The translations under genes and the position numbers were made by a program. The notes under the pieces are model-generated. The model worked only from the letters and a program-made list of their open reading frames with translations, made no database searches and was not told the origin of the DNA. From the NCBI GenBank assembly GCA_963793245.1, contig CAWBZG010000004.1:434001-498000 (forward strand): 64,000 nucleotides of DNA, given 5' to 3'. Origin of the DNA: CAXBBB01 sp963793245 (GTDB taxonomy: Bacteria; Bacteroidota; Rhodothermia; Rhodothermales; BA12). The stretch's first letter is position 1. Every line of letters starts with the position of its first letter. Of the stretch, positions 1-8,845 are shown in pieces.

Positions 1-1
1 A

Positions 2-793
2 CTGGCCGAAGCCTTTTTGCAACGCATCGCGACCGACGTACTCGCTACGTGCAGCGAAGAACTCGACGTGCTCGACCGCCCACGCGAACCACTCGAACGC
101 ACCGCATCGGGCAGCTTCCCACGCCTATCGTATTCGGATGCCGTCGACCTGCTCTCCTCGCAGAAGACGCTCGACATGATCGACGCGAAGATCGCCGGTC
201 TTCAAGAGGAGCAAACCGCGCTTGGGACTGAACGCGACGACGATCAGGCCCGCTACCAAAACGTCAAGAAAGGCGAAAAGCGTAGGATCGACGCGCGCGC
301 CATCGCCATTGCCGGACGACTCGGAGAGATCGAAGACGAACTGCGCAATCTTCCGCAGTGGCGCGCATCAGCAGAATCGTTCGAGTGGGGCGGTGATTTT
401 GGCGGGTCGGACGAGACGCTGCTCACGTGGCACTTCGACCGTCCGCTCGTCGTCCACCGCTACCCGGCGGCAATCAAGGCGTTCTACATGAAACGCGACC
501 CCGACGACGCGCGCCTCGCCTTGGGCATGGACGTGCTCGCGCCCGAAGGCTACGGCGAGATCATCGGCGGCGGCGAGCGCGCGACCGACCTCGAATATCT
601 CCAATCTCAAGTCGAAGCGCACGGCTTGCCGCCCGAGGTCTTCGGCTGGTACTTCGACCTGCGCCGCTACGGTAGCGTCCCGCACGCCGGGTTTGGTCTG
701 GGTCTCGAACGCACCGTCGCCTGGATGTGCGGCATCTCGCACCTGCGCGAAGCGATTCCCTTCCCACGCTTGATCGGTCGACTGCATCCGTGA
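2..793 (+). CDS. asnS: Asparaginyl-tRNA synthetase, C-terminal part (5' end outside window)
   Basis: Class II aminoacyl-tRNA synthetase that charges tRNA-Asn in the cytoplasm. The frame is open at the left edge, so the N-terminal OB-fold and motif 1 are missing and no start is visible. About 263 residues remain. Seen: the amino-acid-site segment PLVVHRYPAAIKAFYMKRD and, near the end, class II motif 3 (GFGLGLERTVAWM) followed by the family's closing IPFPRLIGRL. Odd: roughly visible residues 60-125 are a highly charged, apparently helical insertion beginning near DMIDAKIAGLQEEQ. It sits inside the catalytic domain and makes the protein longer than the short bacterial AsnRS. From memory, Bacteroidota-type AsnRS carry a similar insertion. 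AspRS and LysRS are less likely because the Asn-type KAFYM segment is present. Confidence 0.93.
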   Translation: MAEAFLQRIATDVLATCSEELDVLDRPREPLERTASGSFPRLSYSDAVDLLSSQKTLDMIDAKIAGLQEEQTALGTERDDDQARYQNVKKGEKRRIDARAIAIAGRLGEIEDELRNLPQWRASAESFEWGGDFGGSDETLLTWHFDRPLVVHRYPAAIKAFYMKRDPDDARLALGMDVLAPEGYGEIIGGGERATDLEYLQSQVEAHGLPPEVFGWYFDLRRYGSVPHAGFGLGLERTVAWMCGISHLREAIPFPRLIGRLHP

Positions 794-797
794 CCCT

Positions 798-831
798 CGT
801 CATCGCGAGGCCAAAGGCCGTAGCGATCTCA
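798..831. repeat. Partial copy of TCATCGCGAG-type palindromic repeat
   Basis: Just after the asnS stop, CGTCATCGCGAGGCC is followed by GGCCGTAGCGATCTC. This matches the left half of the longer element at 13249-13358, which begins TCATCGCGAG and continues GGCCGTGGCGATCTC. Its position between asnS and the next gene suggests an intergenic repeat. Confidence 0.6.
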
Positions 832-882
832 TCCTTTCCGTTTCTCCCCAAATGGGCGGCTCGTCGAGTCGTCTCCACACCG

Positions 883-1722
883 ATGCGGTATTTCCTGCTC
901 TTGTTTTTCCTCGTCGCCGCGCCGCTAGCTCACGCGCAGACGACAGGGCTTCAACTCTTCGACCGGATCGTCGGCGGAGAGATCGTCAACAACCGTGCGC
1001 TTCCGGGGGGCACCGAAGTGTGGTTGGTGCGCTGGCCCGAGGCGCGGGCGATGCGGTTGCGCGAAGGCTACGAACCGATCATCGCGGGACTGGCGACAGC
1101 CGAAGAGGACGAACTCGCCGCTGACGGACAAACGATTGGACGCTACGCTACGACGCGCGTCGGACGGCGCAGCCTGTACGTGCTCGCCCGCACGCCGCGC
1201 GGCGAACTGATGCAGAGTTACGTCAAAACGGGCGATGCAGGTTGGCAACCCGGCTACGATGCCGTCTCCTCGGGACGCGTGTCGATGGGCGTCGTCCCCG
1301 CATCCGTCGAAGGCCGCATCCGCGCTGCCCTCGCCGCCCGTGATGCGTCGAACCGTGCTGGCGAATCCGAAGGCCCCGGCGATCCGCCGCCCGTCACGCT
1401 GCCCGGAGCGCCCGAGCCGTCCGAACCCGACACCATCGCCGAAGCGCTCTCGATTCCCGACAGCCTTTCGGCATTGGCCGATTCTGCTGCTCCGATGATC
1501 GCCGTTCCTGCCGAGCGCGACCAGCTAGGGGTAGAGGTTGGCGAAGACGAAGCGCCGATGCCGTGGGGCTGGCTGCTGCTCGGCCTGGTCGTTGGCGCGC
1601 TGATCGGAGCCTCCATTGCGGCGTCGATGGCGAGCCGACGCATGAAGCGGCAGCGCGAGCTGTTCGCCGCCGGGCCGCCAGGAGCGCCGTACCCGCCCGC
1701 CGACGATCCTGAGTTGTACTGA
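883..1722 (+). CDS. Secreted protein with C-terminal membrane anchor, unknown function
   Basis: Not recognised. Starting at 883 the protein (279 aa) begins MRYFLLLFFLVAAPLAHAQ, a clear Sec signal peptide with an AHA-Q cleavage site. The same frame is open further upstream, but that stretch lies in the intergenic repeat and reads as non-protein, so 883 is preferred. After about 140 residues of folded-looking sequence comes a Pro/Ala/Glu-rich linker (about 150-215), then one hydrophobic segment (WGWLLLGLVVGALIGASIAA) and a basic tail rich in R and K. The expected topology is an exported N-terminal domain tethered to the inner membrane with a short cytoplasmic tail. It lies alone on the plus strand between asnS and the minus-strand WG-repeat genes. 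Confidence 0.7.
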   Translation: MRYFLLLFFLVAAPLAHAQTTGLQLFDRIVGGEIVNNRALPGGTEVWLVRWPEARAMRLREGYEPIIAGLATAEEDELAADGQTIGRYATTRVGRRSLYVLARTPRGELMQSYVKTGDAGWQPGYDAVSSGRVSMGVVPASVEGRIRAALAARDASNRAGESEGPGDPPPVTLPGAPEPSEPDTIAEALSIPDSLSALADSAAPMIAVPAERDQLGVEVGEDEAPMPWGWLLLGLVVGALIGASIAASMASRRMKRQRELFAAGPPGAPYPPADDPELY

Positions 1723-1769
1723 ACCGTCTAGGAGAGATCTGACCACTTCTCGGACTTCGAGAGGACCAT

Positions 1770-2861
1770 TCAGTCGGTGGGGTACCACAGGTAGGCACCG
1801 TCCTCATCGACGTAGCCGATAAACGTGTCGTCGCCGACGAAGCGGAGGACGGCGGCGGCGCCGTTCTCGTAGTCGCGGACCTCGTCGAACTGCGGGCTGA
1901 CGATTTCGCGTCCCGACGTGTCGATGAAGCCCCACCGCACGCCTGAGCGAACGGCGGCTCTGCCTCCTGCGAACGATCGCGCTTCGTCCCACTTGGGCGC
2001 GATCGCGACGCTGCCATCTTTTGCGACGTAGCCCCACGCATCGCCGCCGACGCGGGCGGGTGCCAACCCCTCGCCAAACGCTTCCATCGCTATGAAGCGT
2101 GGGGAGACGACGAACGTACCGGTTTTGTCGATCAGTCCCCAACGGTCGCTCACTTTGACCGGAGCAACGCCCTCATGGAACGGACGTGCGTCGACGAACG
2201 GGGTGTCGAAGAGAGCCGAGCCGGTAGCGCCGGTCCGGTCCATCAGCAGGTACCGAAACTCATTGTTCGTGCGGATCAGCGCCACGCCGTCGCTCACATC
2301 GGTCCAGTCGTGATCCTGCAGTCCCGGTGCATCGCTCCCGCGTTCCATTGGGCGACCGTCAGCGTCGATGTAGCCCCAACTGAAGTCGATGAAGCGAACG
2401 AATGCATAGCCTTCTGAGAACGAGTCGATCTCATAGAACCGAGGAGAGATCACCAGGTCGCCGGACGCGTCGACGAAGCCCCAGCGGTTGTCCAGCCGGA
2501 CGGCGCCGCGTCCCGACCGAAACGTCCGCGTCTCCTGAAATCGATCCTCGATTGCAATTTGGCCGGTCGCATCGACGTATCCCCACCGAAACGACGTCCG
2601 CGTCCGTACCGGCGCCAAGCCGTTCGCGAATCCGCGCGCTTCGGCGAGTTGAGGCTGAATCGCCATGCGCCCCCGGTCGTCGACGTAGCCCCACCGACCG
2701 TCGAGTAGGATGGGATAGAGACGTGTTTCCGAAGTCGAAGTGGGCGTGTCGGACGTGTCGTCGTCACCGCCGATGCCTAGCGTGTCGCAGCCCGAAGCGA
2801 GCAGCAGGACGAGAACGAATGGGAGAAATCGCACGGCTGGAAAAGTGTTGAGTGAGCGCAT
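1770..2861 (-). CDS. WG-repeat lipoprotein (second of a coupled pair)
   Basis: About 363 aa. It begins at 2861 with a lipoprotein signal (FVLVLLLASGC, Cys25), followed by an Asp/Ser/Thr-rich linker and about seven or eight copies of a roughly 45-residue WG repeat, each with a core such as WGYVDDRG, WGYVDATG or WGFIDTSG and a trailing F..GLAPVR. WG (KWG) repeats are known as beta-rich modules in secreted or surface proteins of several phyla; no enzymatic role is established. The ATG shares one base with the stop of the upstream paralogue (TGATG), indicating translational coupling. The same frame is open further upstream, but the lipobox fixes this start. Likely exported and lipid-anchored; partner unknown. 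Confidence 0.85.
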   Translation of the reverse strand: MRSLNTFPAVRFLPFVLVLLLASGCDTLGIGGDDDTSDTPTSTSETRLYPILLDGRWGYVDDRGRMAIQPQLAEARGFANGLAPVRTRTSFRWGYVDATGQIAIEDRFQETRTFRSGRGAVRLDNRWGFVDASGDLVISPRFYEIDSFSEGYAFVRFIDFSWGYIDADGRPMERGSDAPGLQDHDWTDVSDGVALIRTNNEFRYLLMDRTGATGSALFDTPFVDARPFHEGVAPVKVSDRWGLIDKTGTFVVSPRFIAMEAFGEGLAPARVGGDAWGYVAKDGSVAIAPKWDEARSFAGGRAAVRSGVRWGFIDTSGREIVSPQFDEVRDYENGAAAVLRFVGDDTFIGYVDEDGAYLWYPTD

Positions 2862-3931
2862 CAGTTCGTGGGAAACCAGACGATCGCACCGCTGCGGTCG
2901 ATGTAGCCGACGCGCGGATTTGAACCCGTGCCCAGCTGGACGCGCGCCAGTCCGCCGTAGAAGTCGTCGACGGCGTCGAACTCCTCGGTGGGGAGCAGGC
3001 GGCCATCTGTGCGGACGAACGTCCACTTTCGATCGATGCGAACGGCGGCCAGACCTTCGGAAAAGTCGCGCGCTTCGCGAAACGACGGCTCGACAGCCGT
3101 TTGGCCTGCGGGGTCGATGAAGCCGACGCGCGTCCGGTTGCCCGTCCCGAGTTGGACGCGCGCCAATCCGTTGGCAAATGCTCCGGCGTCGACGTAGCGA
3201 GAGGGGATGACGGGTGCTCCCCCAGCGTCGAAAAATCCCCAGCCCTCGCCCGTCACGTAAGGCGTGCGATCCGAAGCGAAATCGCCGACCTGCTGGACGG
3301 TAATCGTCGGCGTAAACACGATCTGCCCGCTCTTGTCGACGAACGCCCAGCCCGATCCGGTTTCGACGGCGGCGCGCCCGTTCGAGAACGAGCGGGCGTC
3401 GCTGAACGTGGGCGAGATGGCGTAGCTACCCGATGGCGTGACGAAACCCCACAGCCCGCCGGTACGCACAGCGGCGAGTCCCTCGGAAAACGGAAGCGCT
3501 AGGTCGAACGTCGCGGATCCCGCCTGACTACCGGATGGGTCGACGTAGCGAAACAGCGCTCCGAACTCCGACGGGCGAGTGGGCGCGCGTCCATCGCGAA
3601 ACGGCCCCGCCGTCGCAAACTGCGGCGCGATAACCTGGCTCCCCGACGCATCGACGTAGCCCCACTGCGTGCCCACGCGAACCGGGGCCAACCCTTCGCT
3701 GAATGCCAGCGCCTGATCGAACTGCGGCACAATCGAGATCCGCCCCTCGACGTTGACGTAGCCCCACAAGCTGTCGATTACGACCGGAAACAGCGATACG
3801 TCGGCGGTCTCGAACCTCGGAACGTCGCGTCCGACCTCAGTTGCCGCATCGTCATCACCGATGCCCAGCGCTTCGCACCCAGCAAATAGGACACCGATCA
3901 GCAAGATCGGCAGCAGTCGAAAGAGAGTCAT
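2861..3931 (-). CDS. WG-repeat lipoprotein (first of a coupled pair)
   Basis: A 356-aa paralogue of the downstream gene, with a lipobox VLFAGC (Cys19) and the same early motif GIGDDD. It has about eight WG-type repeats. Several have lost the Trp-Gly pair (RVGFIDPAG, LFRYVDPSG, RVGYIDRSG, KWTFVRTDG), so this copy is more divergent than its neighbour, and two of its repeats share the segment LARVQLGTG. It ends WFPTN where the paralogue ends WYPTD, which supports a tandem duplication of the whole gene. It is the first gene of a two-gene unit, with its stop overlapping the next start by one base. Function unknown; an exported lipid-anchored scaffold is the reasonable inference. Confidence 0.85.
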   Translation of the reverse strand: MTLFRLLPILLIGVLFAGCEALGIGDDDAATEVGRDVPRFETADVSLFPVVIDSLWGYVNVEGRISIVPQFDQALAFSEGLAPVRVGTQWGYVDASGSQVIAPQFATAGPFRDGRAPTRPSEFGALFRYVDPSGSQAGSATFDLALPFSEGLAAVRTGGLWGFVTPSGSYAISPTFSDARSFSNGRAAVETGSGWAFVDKSGQIVFTPTITVQQVGDFASDRTPYVTGEGWGFFDAGGAPVIPSRYVDAGAFANGLARVQLGTGNRTRVGFIDPAGQTAVEPSFREARDFSEGLAAVRIDRKWTFVRTDGRLLPTEEFDAVDDFYGGLARVQLGTGSNPRVGYIDRSGAIVWFPTN

Positions 3932-3953
3932 AGATCGTTAGAAATAGAGAACC

Positions 3954-3979
3954 GTAGGGGCGAGACTTGTCTCGCTCGC
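3954..3979. repeat. GTAGGGGCGAG inverted-repeat element
   Basis: GTAGGGGCGAGACTTGTCTC contains the inverted arms GCGAGAC and GTCTCGC. A related string, GTAGGGGCGGCTCCGCGAGC, occurs at 47866-47886. At both loci it lies about 70-95 bp from a copy of the CTCGCAATGA repeat. Confidence 0.45.
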
Positions 3980-4047
3980 GCTTCGGTCAGCGCTGTTGCC
4001 GGTCGTGGATTAAAGCAGTGAGCAGTCTGAGTGCGCAGCGCGGTGAT

Positions 4048-4076
4048 CAGATTGCCACGCTGCGCTCGCAATGACA
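4048..4076. repeat. Partial copy of the ...GATTGCCACG...CTCGCAATGACA repeat
   Basis: CAGATTGCCACGCTGCGCTC followed by GCAATGACA matches the right half of the long element at 13249-13358 and the copy at 47955-48009. It lies in the gap between the WG-repeat pair and the DUF1501 gene. Confidence 0.55.
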
Positions 4077-4136
4077 AAGGGGAGAGTGGGGAGGCGGCTG
4101 CGAGTACCGGGCCTCGCTCGCGCAAACAAGATCAAG

Positions 4137-5774
4137 CTACCTAGCGACTGTGACCGCCTGTGTCGTCGATCCGGTATCGGTGTCGAGGCGCAAGAGGTAG
4201 AGGCCCGGCGGCAGACCCGACGCGTCGAGCCGAACCGGGTGTCGGCCTGCGGCGAATGTGCCCGAGGCGAGTACGGCGATGCGGCGGCCTTGGGCGTCGA
4301 ACAGCGCCAACTTCGCCCGTCCAGACGCGGCCATTCCGAACGTGACGCCTGCACCCGAGCGGATGGGGTTAGGGGCAACGGAGAGGCTGAGGCCGCGGGC
4401 CTGGGAGTTGATGGGGGCCGACGTGGACGTGCCGGAGAGAAAGCCCATCCGCTCGAAGGATCGAGGAAAGAAGGCGTCGACGGCCTCGGGAGCCAAGCCG
4501 AACCAGCGTTCGAGGAGAGTTGCGTAGACCTGGCGGTAATCGGTCGTGAAGGCGGGGTCGCCGCCGTAGAAGTCGGTGTCCGCTGTCAGCGGGTTGGGCG
4601 TTCCATAGAGGCCGGGCGTCAGGCCTTTGCCGAAGAGGAAGAGGGGAGCGCTCGCGCCGTGGTCGGTGCCTTGCGAACCGTTTTCGTCGAGGGTGCGCCC
4701 AAACTCGCTGAACGTCATCACGACGACGCGCTCGTCCAACCCATCCGTTTTCAGGTCTTCGAGAAACGACGACACGCCGCCTGCCAGGTTGCCCATCAGC
4801 CCGGCGTGTCGCCCTTCGCCCGCGCCCTGCATCGAGTGCGTGTCGAAGCCGCCCTGCGATACAAGGAACAGCCGCGTGCCCAAACCGCCCCGGATGAGCC
4901 GGGCGACGACCGACAAGTCGCGTCCCAATCCGCCGCCCGCATACTCGACCGTATTCGCTGCATCCTTGGCCGCGTCTTGGACCGCTGCCACATAGCGATA
5001 CGACGCGTTGGTGACCGTCCGCGCAAATGCCATTTCGCTGCCATAGGTCGTCTGCGGTACGTCGTCGGGATCGTAGAATCCGCCCTGGTCGACAAAGCGG
5101 CCAAAGGCTGCCGAGTCGCTAAACGTCATGCCCAGGTTGCCGTACTCGGACTGAAACAGCGTCGACGTGCCGCCGCCGACGCGCACGGCCAAGGGAAACT
5201 CGGGCGGATTGCTCAGGAAGTCGTCGAACTCGTCCGCCAAGTAGCGGCCCGCCCAGCCGGTCGACAGGTTCTGGTTTTGATCGGCACCCGTCGCCCAGAT
5301 GTCCGTGCCCCGAAAGTGCGACCGGCTCTGCTGCTGATAGCCGACGTTGTGCACGACCGACATCGCGCCGTCCTGCCACAAGTCCATCAGCGGCGAGAGC
5401 GCGGGGTGTAGTCCATGCTGACTGTCGAGCGCGAGTGCTTGCGACTTGGGAATGGCGATGTTGGGCCGCGCGTTGTAGTACACGCTGTTCTCGAACGGGA
5501 CGAGCGTGTTCAGTCCGTCGTTTCCGCCGCTCAGTTGAACCAGCACCAGAATGCGGTCGGATGCCGCGTCGACGGGTTTGAGGAGCGGCGATTGGGCGAA
5601 CGCGCGCATCGGGTTGCGGCCCATCATAAACGAGACGCCCGCTGCGGCCAGTCCCATCCGCGTCATGAAGTCGCGCCGCGTCCACTCGTCGTGGTCGTGC
5701 GTGTGCGCGTCGCCGTGTTCGAGGCGGGCGCCGTGGCGGAGGCAGTCGTCGTGATTGTGGTGGTCGTCTTGCAT
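4137..5774 (-). CDS. DUF1501 family protein with Tat signal and T9SS sorting domain
   Basis: Exported protein (545 aa) of the DUF1501 family, related to the arylsulfatase/alkaline-phosphatase fold and usually encoded beside DUF1800. The N-terminus is His/Asp-rich (MQDDHHNHDD...THDHDEW) and leads into a twin-arginine motif RRDFMTRMG with a short hydrophobic core. The DUF1501 body follows (LVLVQLSGGNDGLNTLVPF, later VVVMTFSEFGRTLDENGSQG). The last ~80 residues are a type A sorting domain (SVAPNPIRSGAGVTF...GLYLLRLDT). The start at 5774 overlaps the stop of the DUF1800 gene as TGATG, so the pair is translationally coupled. The upstream extension of the frame overlaps DUF1800 and is rejected. Substrate unknown. 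Confidence 0.9.
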   Translation of the reverse strand: MQDDHHNHDDCLRHGARLEHGDAHTHDHDEWTRRDFMTRMGLAAAGVSFMMGRNPMRAFAQSPLLKPVDAASDRILVLVQLSGGNDGLNTLVPFENSVYYNARPNIAIPKSQALALDSQHGLHPALSPLMDLWQDGAMSVVHNVGYQQQSRSHFRGTDIWATGADQNQNLSTGWAGRYLADEFDDFLSNPPEFPLAVRVGGGTSTLFQSEYGNLGMTFSDSAAFGRFVDQGGFYDPDDVPQTTYGSEMAFARTVTNASYRYVAAVQDAAKDAANTVEYAGGGLGRDLSVVARLIRGGLGTRLFLVSQGGFDTHSMQGAGEGRHAGLMGNLAGGVSSFLEDLKTDGLDERVVVMTFSEFGRTLDENGSQGTDHGASAPLFLFGKGLTPGLYGTPNPLTADTDFYGGDPAFTTDYRQVYATLLERWFGLAPEAVDAFFPRSFERMGFLSGTSTSAPINSQARGLSLSVAPNPIRSGAGVTFGMAASGRAKLALFDAQGRRIAVLASGTFAAGRHPVRLDASGLPPGLYLLRLDTDTGSTTQAVTVAR

Positions 5775-7277
5775 CACGTGAGTTGGTATTCGGGAAGTTC
5801 GACGAGGTACGCCAAAAACGTCCGCAGTTGGAGGCGGGCGGCGGCGACGTTGTCGGGCGTGTCGACCGAGAAGTCGGGCCACTCGTACCACGGCGATCCG
5901 TCGAGCAGAATTTTGGCGAGGTCGACGGCGTACGCCGGTCCGTCGAGAAACGCCTGGGGCGGCGGGCGCATCGGATCACCGCCGAACTCGGTCGGCACAT
6001 TGCGGATGCTGCTCTCGGCGAGCGGGACGGGCAGCAGCAGGCGGGCCAGATCGACTCCCAAGCCGAATGGGTTCGACGGATCGCTGACTTTTCGAGCCAG
6101 ATCGAACGGGTCGAAGTCGTTGGCGCGGACCAGGTCGCGCGCCAGATTCCAGCGCGTCGGCAGCGTACTCGTCGTCAGCCATGTATGATGGCCGGGCGCT
6201 CCGTCGGACGAAGGCGGGTTGAGGCCGGGCCAACCGGCGACGTTGGGCGGGTTGAGCAGTTCGTGCCCGAGCCGGGCCGGTTCGAGCGCCACGCGGACGT
6301 TCTCCAATCGCGACTGCGGCGCCGGAATCTCGGCTTCGCGCAGCAGCCCGATAACCAGTCTCGACCGGACTCTTGACGCGCGCCGCCCGCAATCCGTCCT
6401 GATAGAAATGATCCGACGCCAAGAGTTGCTCGATGACCGGTCCCAACTCCCATCCGCCCGCCCGAAACGTCTGTGCCAGTTGACCGACGACCGTTTCGTC
6501 TGGTATCGCCTGGACGAAGAAGGCGTACAGCTTACGGCACACGAAATCGGCGATCTGGCCTGAGCGCTGCTCGAACAGGATGCGGATGATGTCGTCGTAG
6601 CCCCACGCTCCGGTTTGACCGAGAAAGGTTTTGGTACCCGCGTCGTGGCGTCGGCTGTCGAACGTGGCGCGGGGGACGCCATTGCGCGTCGTCACCTGCC
6701 AACCCGAGAGCGCGCGGGCGGCGGCTTTCACGTCGGCTTCGGTATAGTTGGCGCTGCCGTCGCGGGCGGTCTGGCCCATCGTGAACAGCTCCATCAGCTC
6801 GCGCGCGTAGTTCTCGTTGGGCGGCTCGCTGGGTCGGTCGCCTCTACTGCCGTCGCCGTTGAGGTAGTAGAGCATCGCCGGTTCCAGGCCGATCTCTTCG
6901 ATCAAGGTCTTGTAGTTGCCCAGCGCGCGTTTGCGCAGCAGGTCGAGGTAGGGCCACGTGGCGGGCGCCATACCCGCGTCGGCATATTGGACGACTAAGA
7001 AGTTGTGCAGCCACAGCGTCATCTTCTCGCGCAAGCCGTTTCCGGTCAGCATCTGCTCGTACCAGTGGCGCTGGATCGCGTAGACACTTTCGACGTCCGT
7101 TCCTGACGACCCGGAAGGTTGAGGCGCACGCGGGGCAGCTTTGGCTTCGCGGACGAGCCGAGCAGCGGCAGCAGTCTGCGATCCGTCGCCGAGAGCCGCG
7201 TCGACTTCGCGTTTGCGGGCGCCCATGCCGGTGCGTCGGATCAGGTGCGCGGCGGCGAGGCGGTTCCAGTCGGCCAT
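5774..7277 (-). pseudogene. DUF1800 family protein, frame broken by one apparent extra base
   Basis: A DUF1800 protein of about 500 codons and the usual partner of DUF1501; the biochemical function is unknown. The N-terminal part (from MADWNRLAAAHLIRRTGMG) is in one frame and carries the family segments MTLWLHNFLV, PNENYARELMELFTMG and ALSGWQV. The C-terminal part (VIGLLREAEI... PPNVAGWPGLNPPS ... ending VELPEYQLT) is in another frame. The frames switch at about 6359, where codons GTC GAG are followed by one extra A before CTG GTT ATC. Removing that base joins ARVKSPVE to LVIGLLREAE as one continuous protein. This is either a genuine frameshift mutation or a base-calling error. Downstream DUF1501 is coupled to its stop. 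Confidence 0.82.
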
Positions 7278-7530
7278 GTGGCGGTGCGGCTAGTGGTGGG
7301 AGAGGGTAAGATGGGGTCTACGTCGTTCAGAAACAAGGCCATGCGAGCAAAAGGTTCAGCTTGGCCGCACGCGGCTCGACTTGGCTAACGAGCCAACTTC
7401 GCGCCATCGGCTTGGAGGTCCGCCCGATTTACATATGGAGCGTTACAGACCTATTTCGCCCTTCACCCATTGTCCCAGTCCGGGTGAAGTATGTTCCGGT
7501 ACGCTCTCCCCACCCGACCTCTCGTTCCGC

Positions 7531-8799
7531 ATGGACTCGATGCTCGCCATCATCCTCGGCGGCGGCGCCGGCACCCGCCTCTACCCGCTCACCGAGCACC
7601 GCTCGAAGCCCGCCGTCCCGCTCGCCGGAAAGTATCGGCTGATCGACATTCCGATCTCGAACTGCATCAATTCGGGCGTCGAGCGCATGTTTGTGCTGAC
7701 GCAGTACAACTCGGCCAGCCTCAACCGGCACGTCGCCAACACGTACCGCTTCGACCGCTTCAACGAGGGCTTCGTCCAGATCATCGCCGCCGAGCAGACC
7801 CAGGACAACATGGAGTGGTTTCAGGGCACGGCGGATGCGGTCCGACGCAGCCTGACGCACGCGCTCAACTATCCGCAGACGCACACGCTGATCCTCTCGG
7901 GTGACCAACTGTACCTGATGAACTATCAGGACATGCTCGCCGCGCACAAAGCCAGCGGGGCCGATGTAACGGTCGCGACGATCCCGGTAACGGCCGCCGA
8001 CGCTCCGGCTTTCGGTATCCTCAAGTCGGACGAGGACGAGGTCATTACCGAGTTTCACGAGAAGCCGCCGTTGGAAGAACTCGACGGAAAGGAGAGTATC
8101 GTCGATGCCGACCTGGAGGCCGAGGGCCGCGTCTATCTCGCGTCGATGGGCATCTACCTGTTCTCGACCGACGTGATGCAGCAGATGCTGGAGGAGAATC
8201 CCGACGAGCATGACTTCGGCAAGCAGGTCATCCCGCGCGCGATTGAGTCGCACAAAGTCGTCAGCTATCCATTCAAGGGCTATTGGAGCGACATCGGGAC
8301 GATCCGCTCGTTCTACGACGCCAACATCGCACTTGCCGCGCCTCAGCCGTCGTTCAACCTGTACTCGGAAGAGATGCCGATCTTTACGAACGCCCGGATG
8401 CTGCCGCCCGCCAAGATCCACAGCAGCTACATCCAGGACTCGCTGATCGCCGAGGCGAGCATCGTCGTATCGGCGCACGTGTCGAACTCGGTCATCGGGC
8501 TGCGCAGCTACATCGGGCGCAACGCGACGGTCAAGAACGTCGTTATGATGGGCGCCGACTACATGCACTGGCACGATCTCAAGATTCACGCTCCGGTTAA
8601 AGGCCCCGAAGGACCGGGCATCGACGAGGAGACGTACATCGAAGGCGCGATCGTCGACAAAAACGCACGCATCGGGAAGCGCTGTGTGATCAAAAATCGC
8701 GATCAAGTCGCAGAAGGCGAGGGGCCGGGGTTTTACATTCGGGATGGCGTCGTGGTCGTGACCAAGAACTCGGTCATCCCCGACGACACCATCATCTGA
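7531..8799 (+). CDS. glgC: Glucose-1-phosphate adenylyltransferase (ADP-glucose pyrophosphorylase)
   Basis: Makes ADP-glucose from glucose-1-phosphate and ATP, the committed step of bacterial glycogen synthesis. 422 aa with the start at 7531 (MDSMLAIILGGGAGTRL). Seen: nucleotide-binding loop GGGAGTRLYPLT, the KPAVPLAGKYRLIDIPISN segment, and ILSGDQLY for the sugar-nucleotide pocket. The second half is the left-handed beta-helix typical of the family, with repeated short hydrophobic turns (IAEASIVVSAHVSNSVIGL). Length and the PISNCINSG motif match the cyanobacterial/plant-like class. Upstream codons in frame read as intergenic. No glycogen synthase or branching gene lies nearby. It is divergent from the DUF1800 gene, with a 253-bp gap that must hold both promoters. 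Confidence 0.95.
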   Translation: MDSMLAIILGGGAGTRLYPLTEHRSKPAVPLAGKYRLIDIPISNCINSGVERMFVLTQYNSASLNRHVANTYRFDRFNEGFVQIIAAEQTQDNMEWFQGTADAVRRSLTHALNYPQTHTLILSGDQLYLMNYQDMLAAHKASGADVTVATIPVTAADAPAFGILKSDEDEVITEFHEKPPLEELDGKESIVDADLEAEGRVYLASMGIYLFSTDVMQQMLEENPDEHDFGKQVIPRAIESHKVVSYPFKGYWSDIGTIRSFYDANIALAAPQPSFNLYSEEMPIFTNARMLPPAKIHSSYIQDSLIAEASIVVSAHVSNSVIGLRSYIGRNATVKNVVMMGADYMHWHDLKIHAPVKGPEGPGIDEETYIEGAIVDKNARIGKRCVIKNRDQVAEGEGPGFYIRDGVVVVTKNSVIPDDTII

Positions 8800-8845
8800 C
8801 ATCGCCTCGGTACTCTACCCGACGACACCGCTCGAACCTTTCGAT

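Noticed and set aside
4071..5411. 446-codon plus-strand open frame opposite the DUF1501 gene
   Set aside because: High-GC antisense shadow: the minus-strand frame has clear family motifs, the plus-strand translation has none.
6340..6380. Programmed frameshifting in DUF1800 (and at 45096 and 55712)
   Set aside because: No slippery heptamer, no stop codon or rare codon at the switch site, and no conserved signal shared by the three sites.
7429..8802. 457-codon minus-strand open frame opposite glgC
   Set aside because: Shadow of a well-conserved gene; Arg/Val/Asp-rich translation with no motif.
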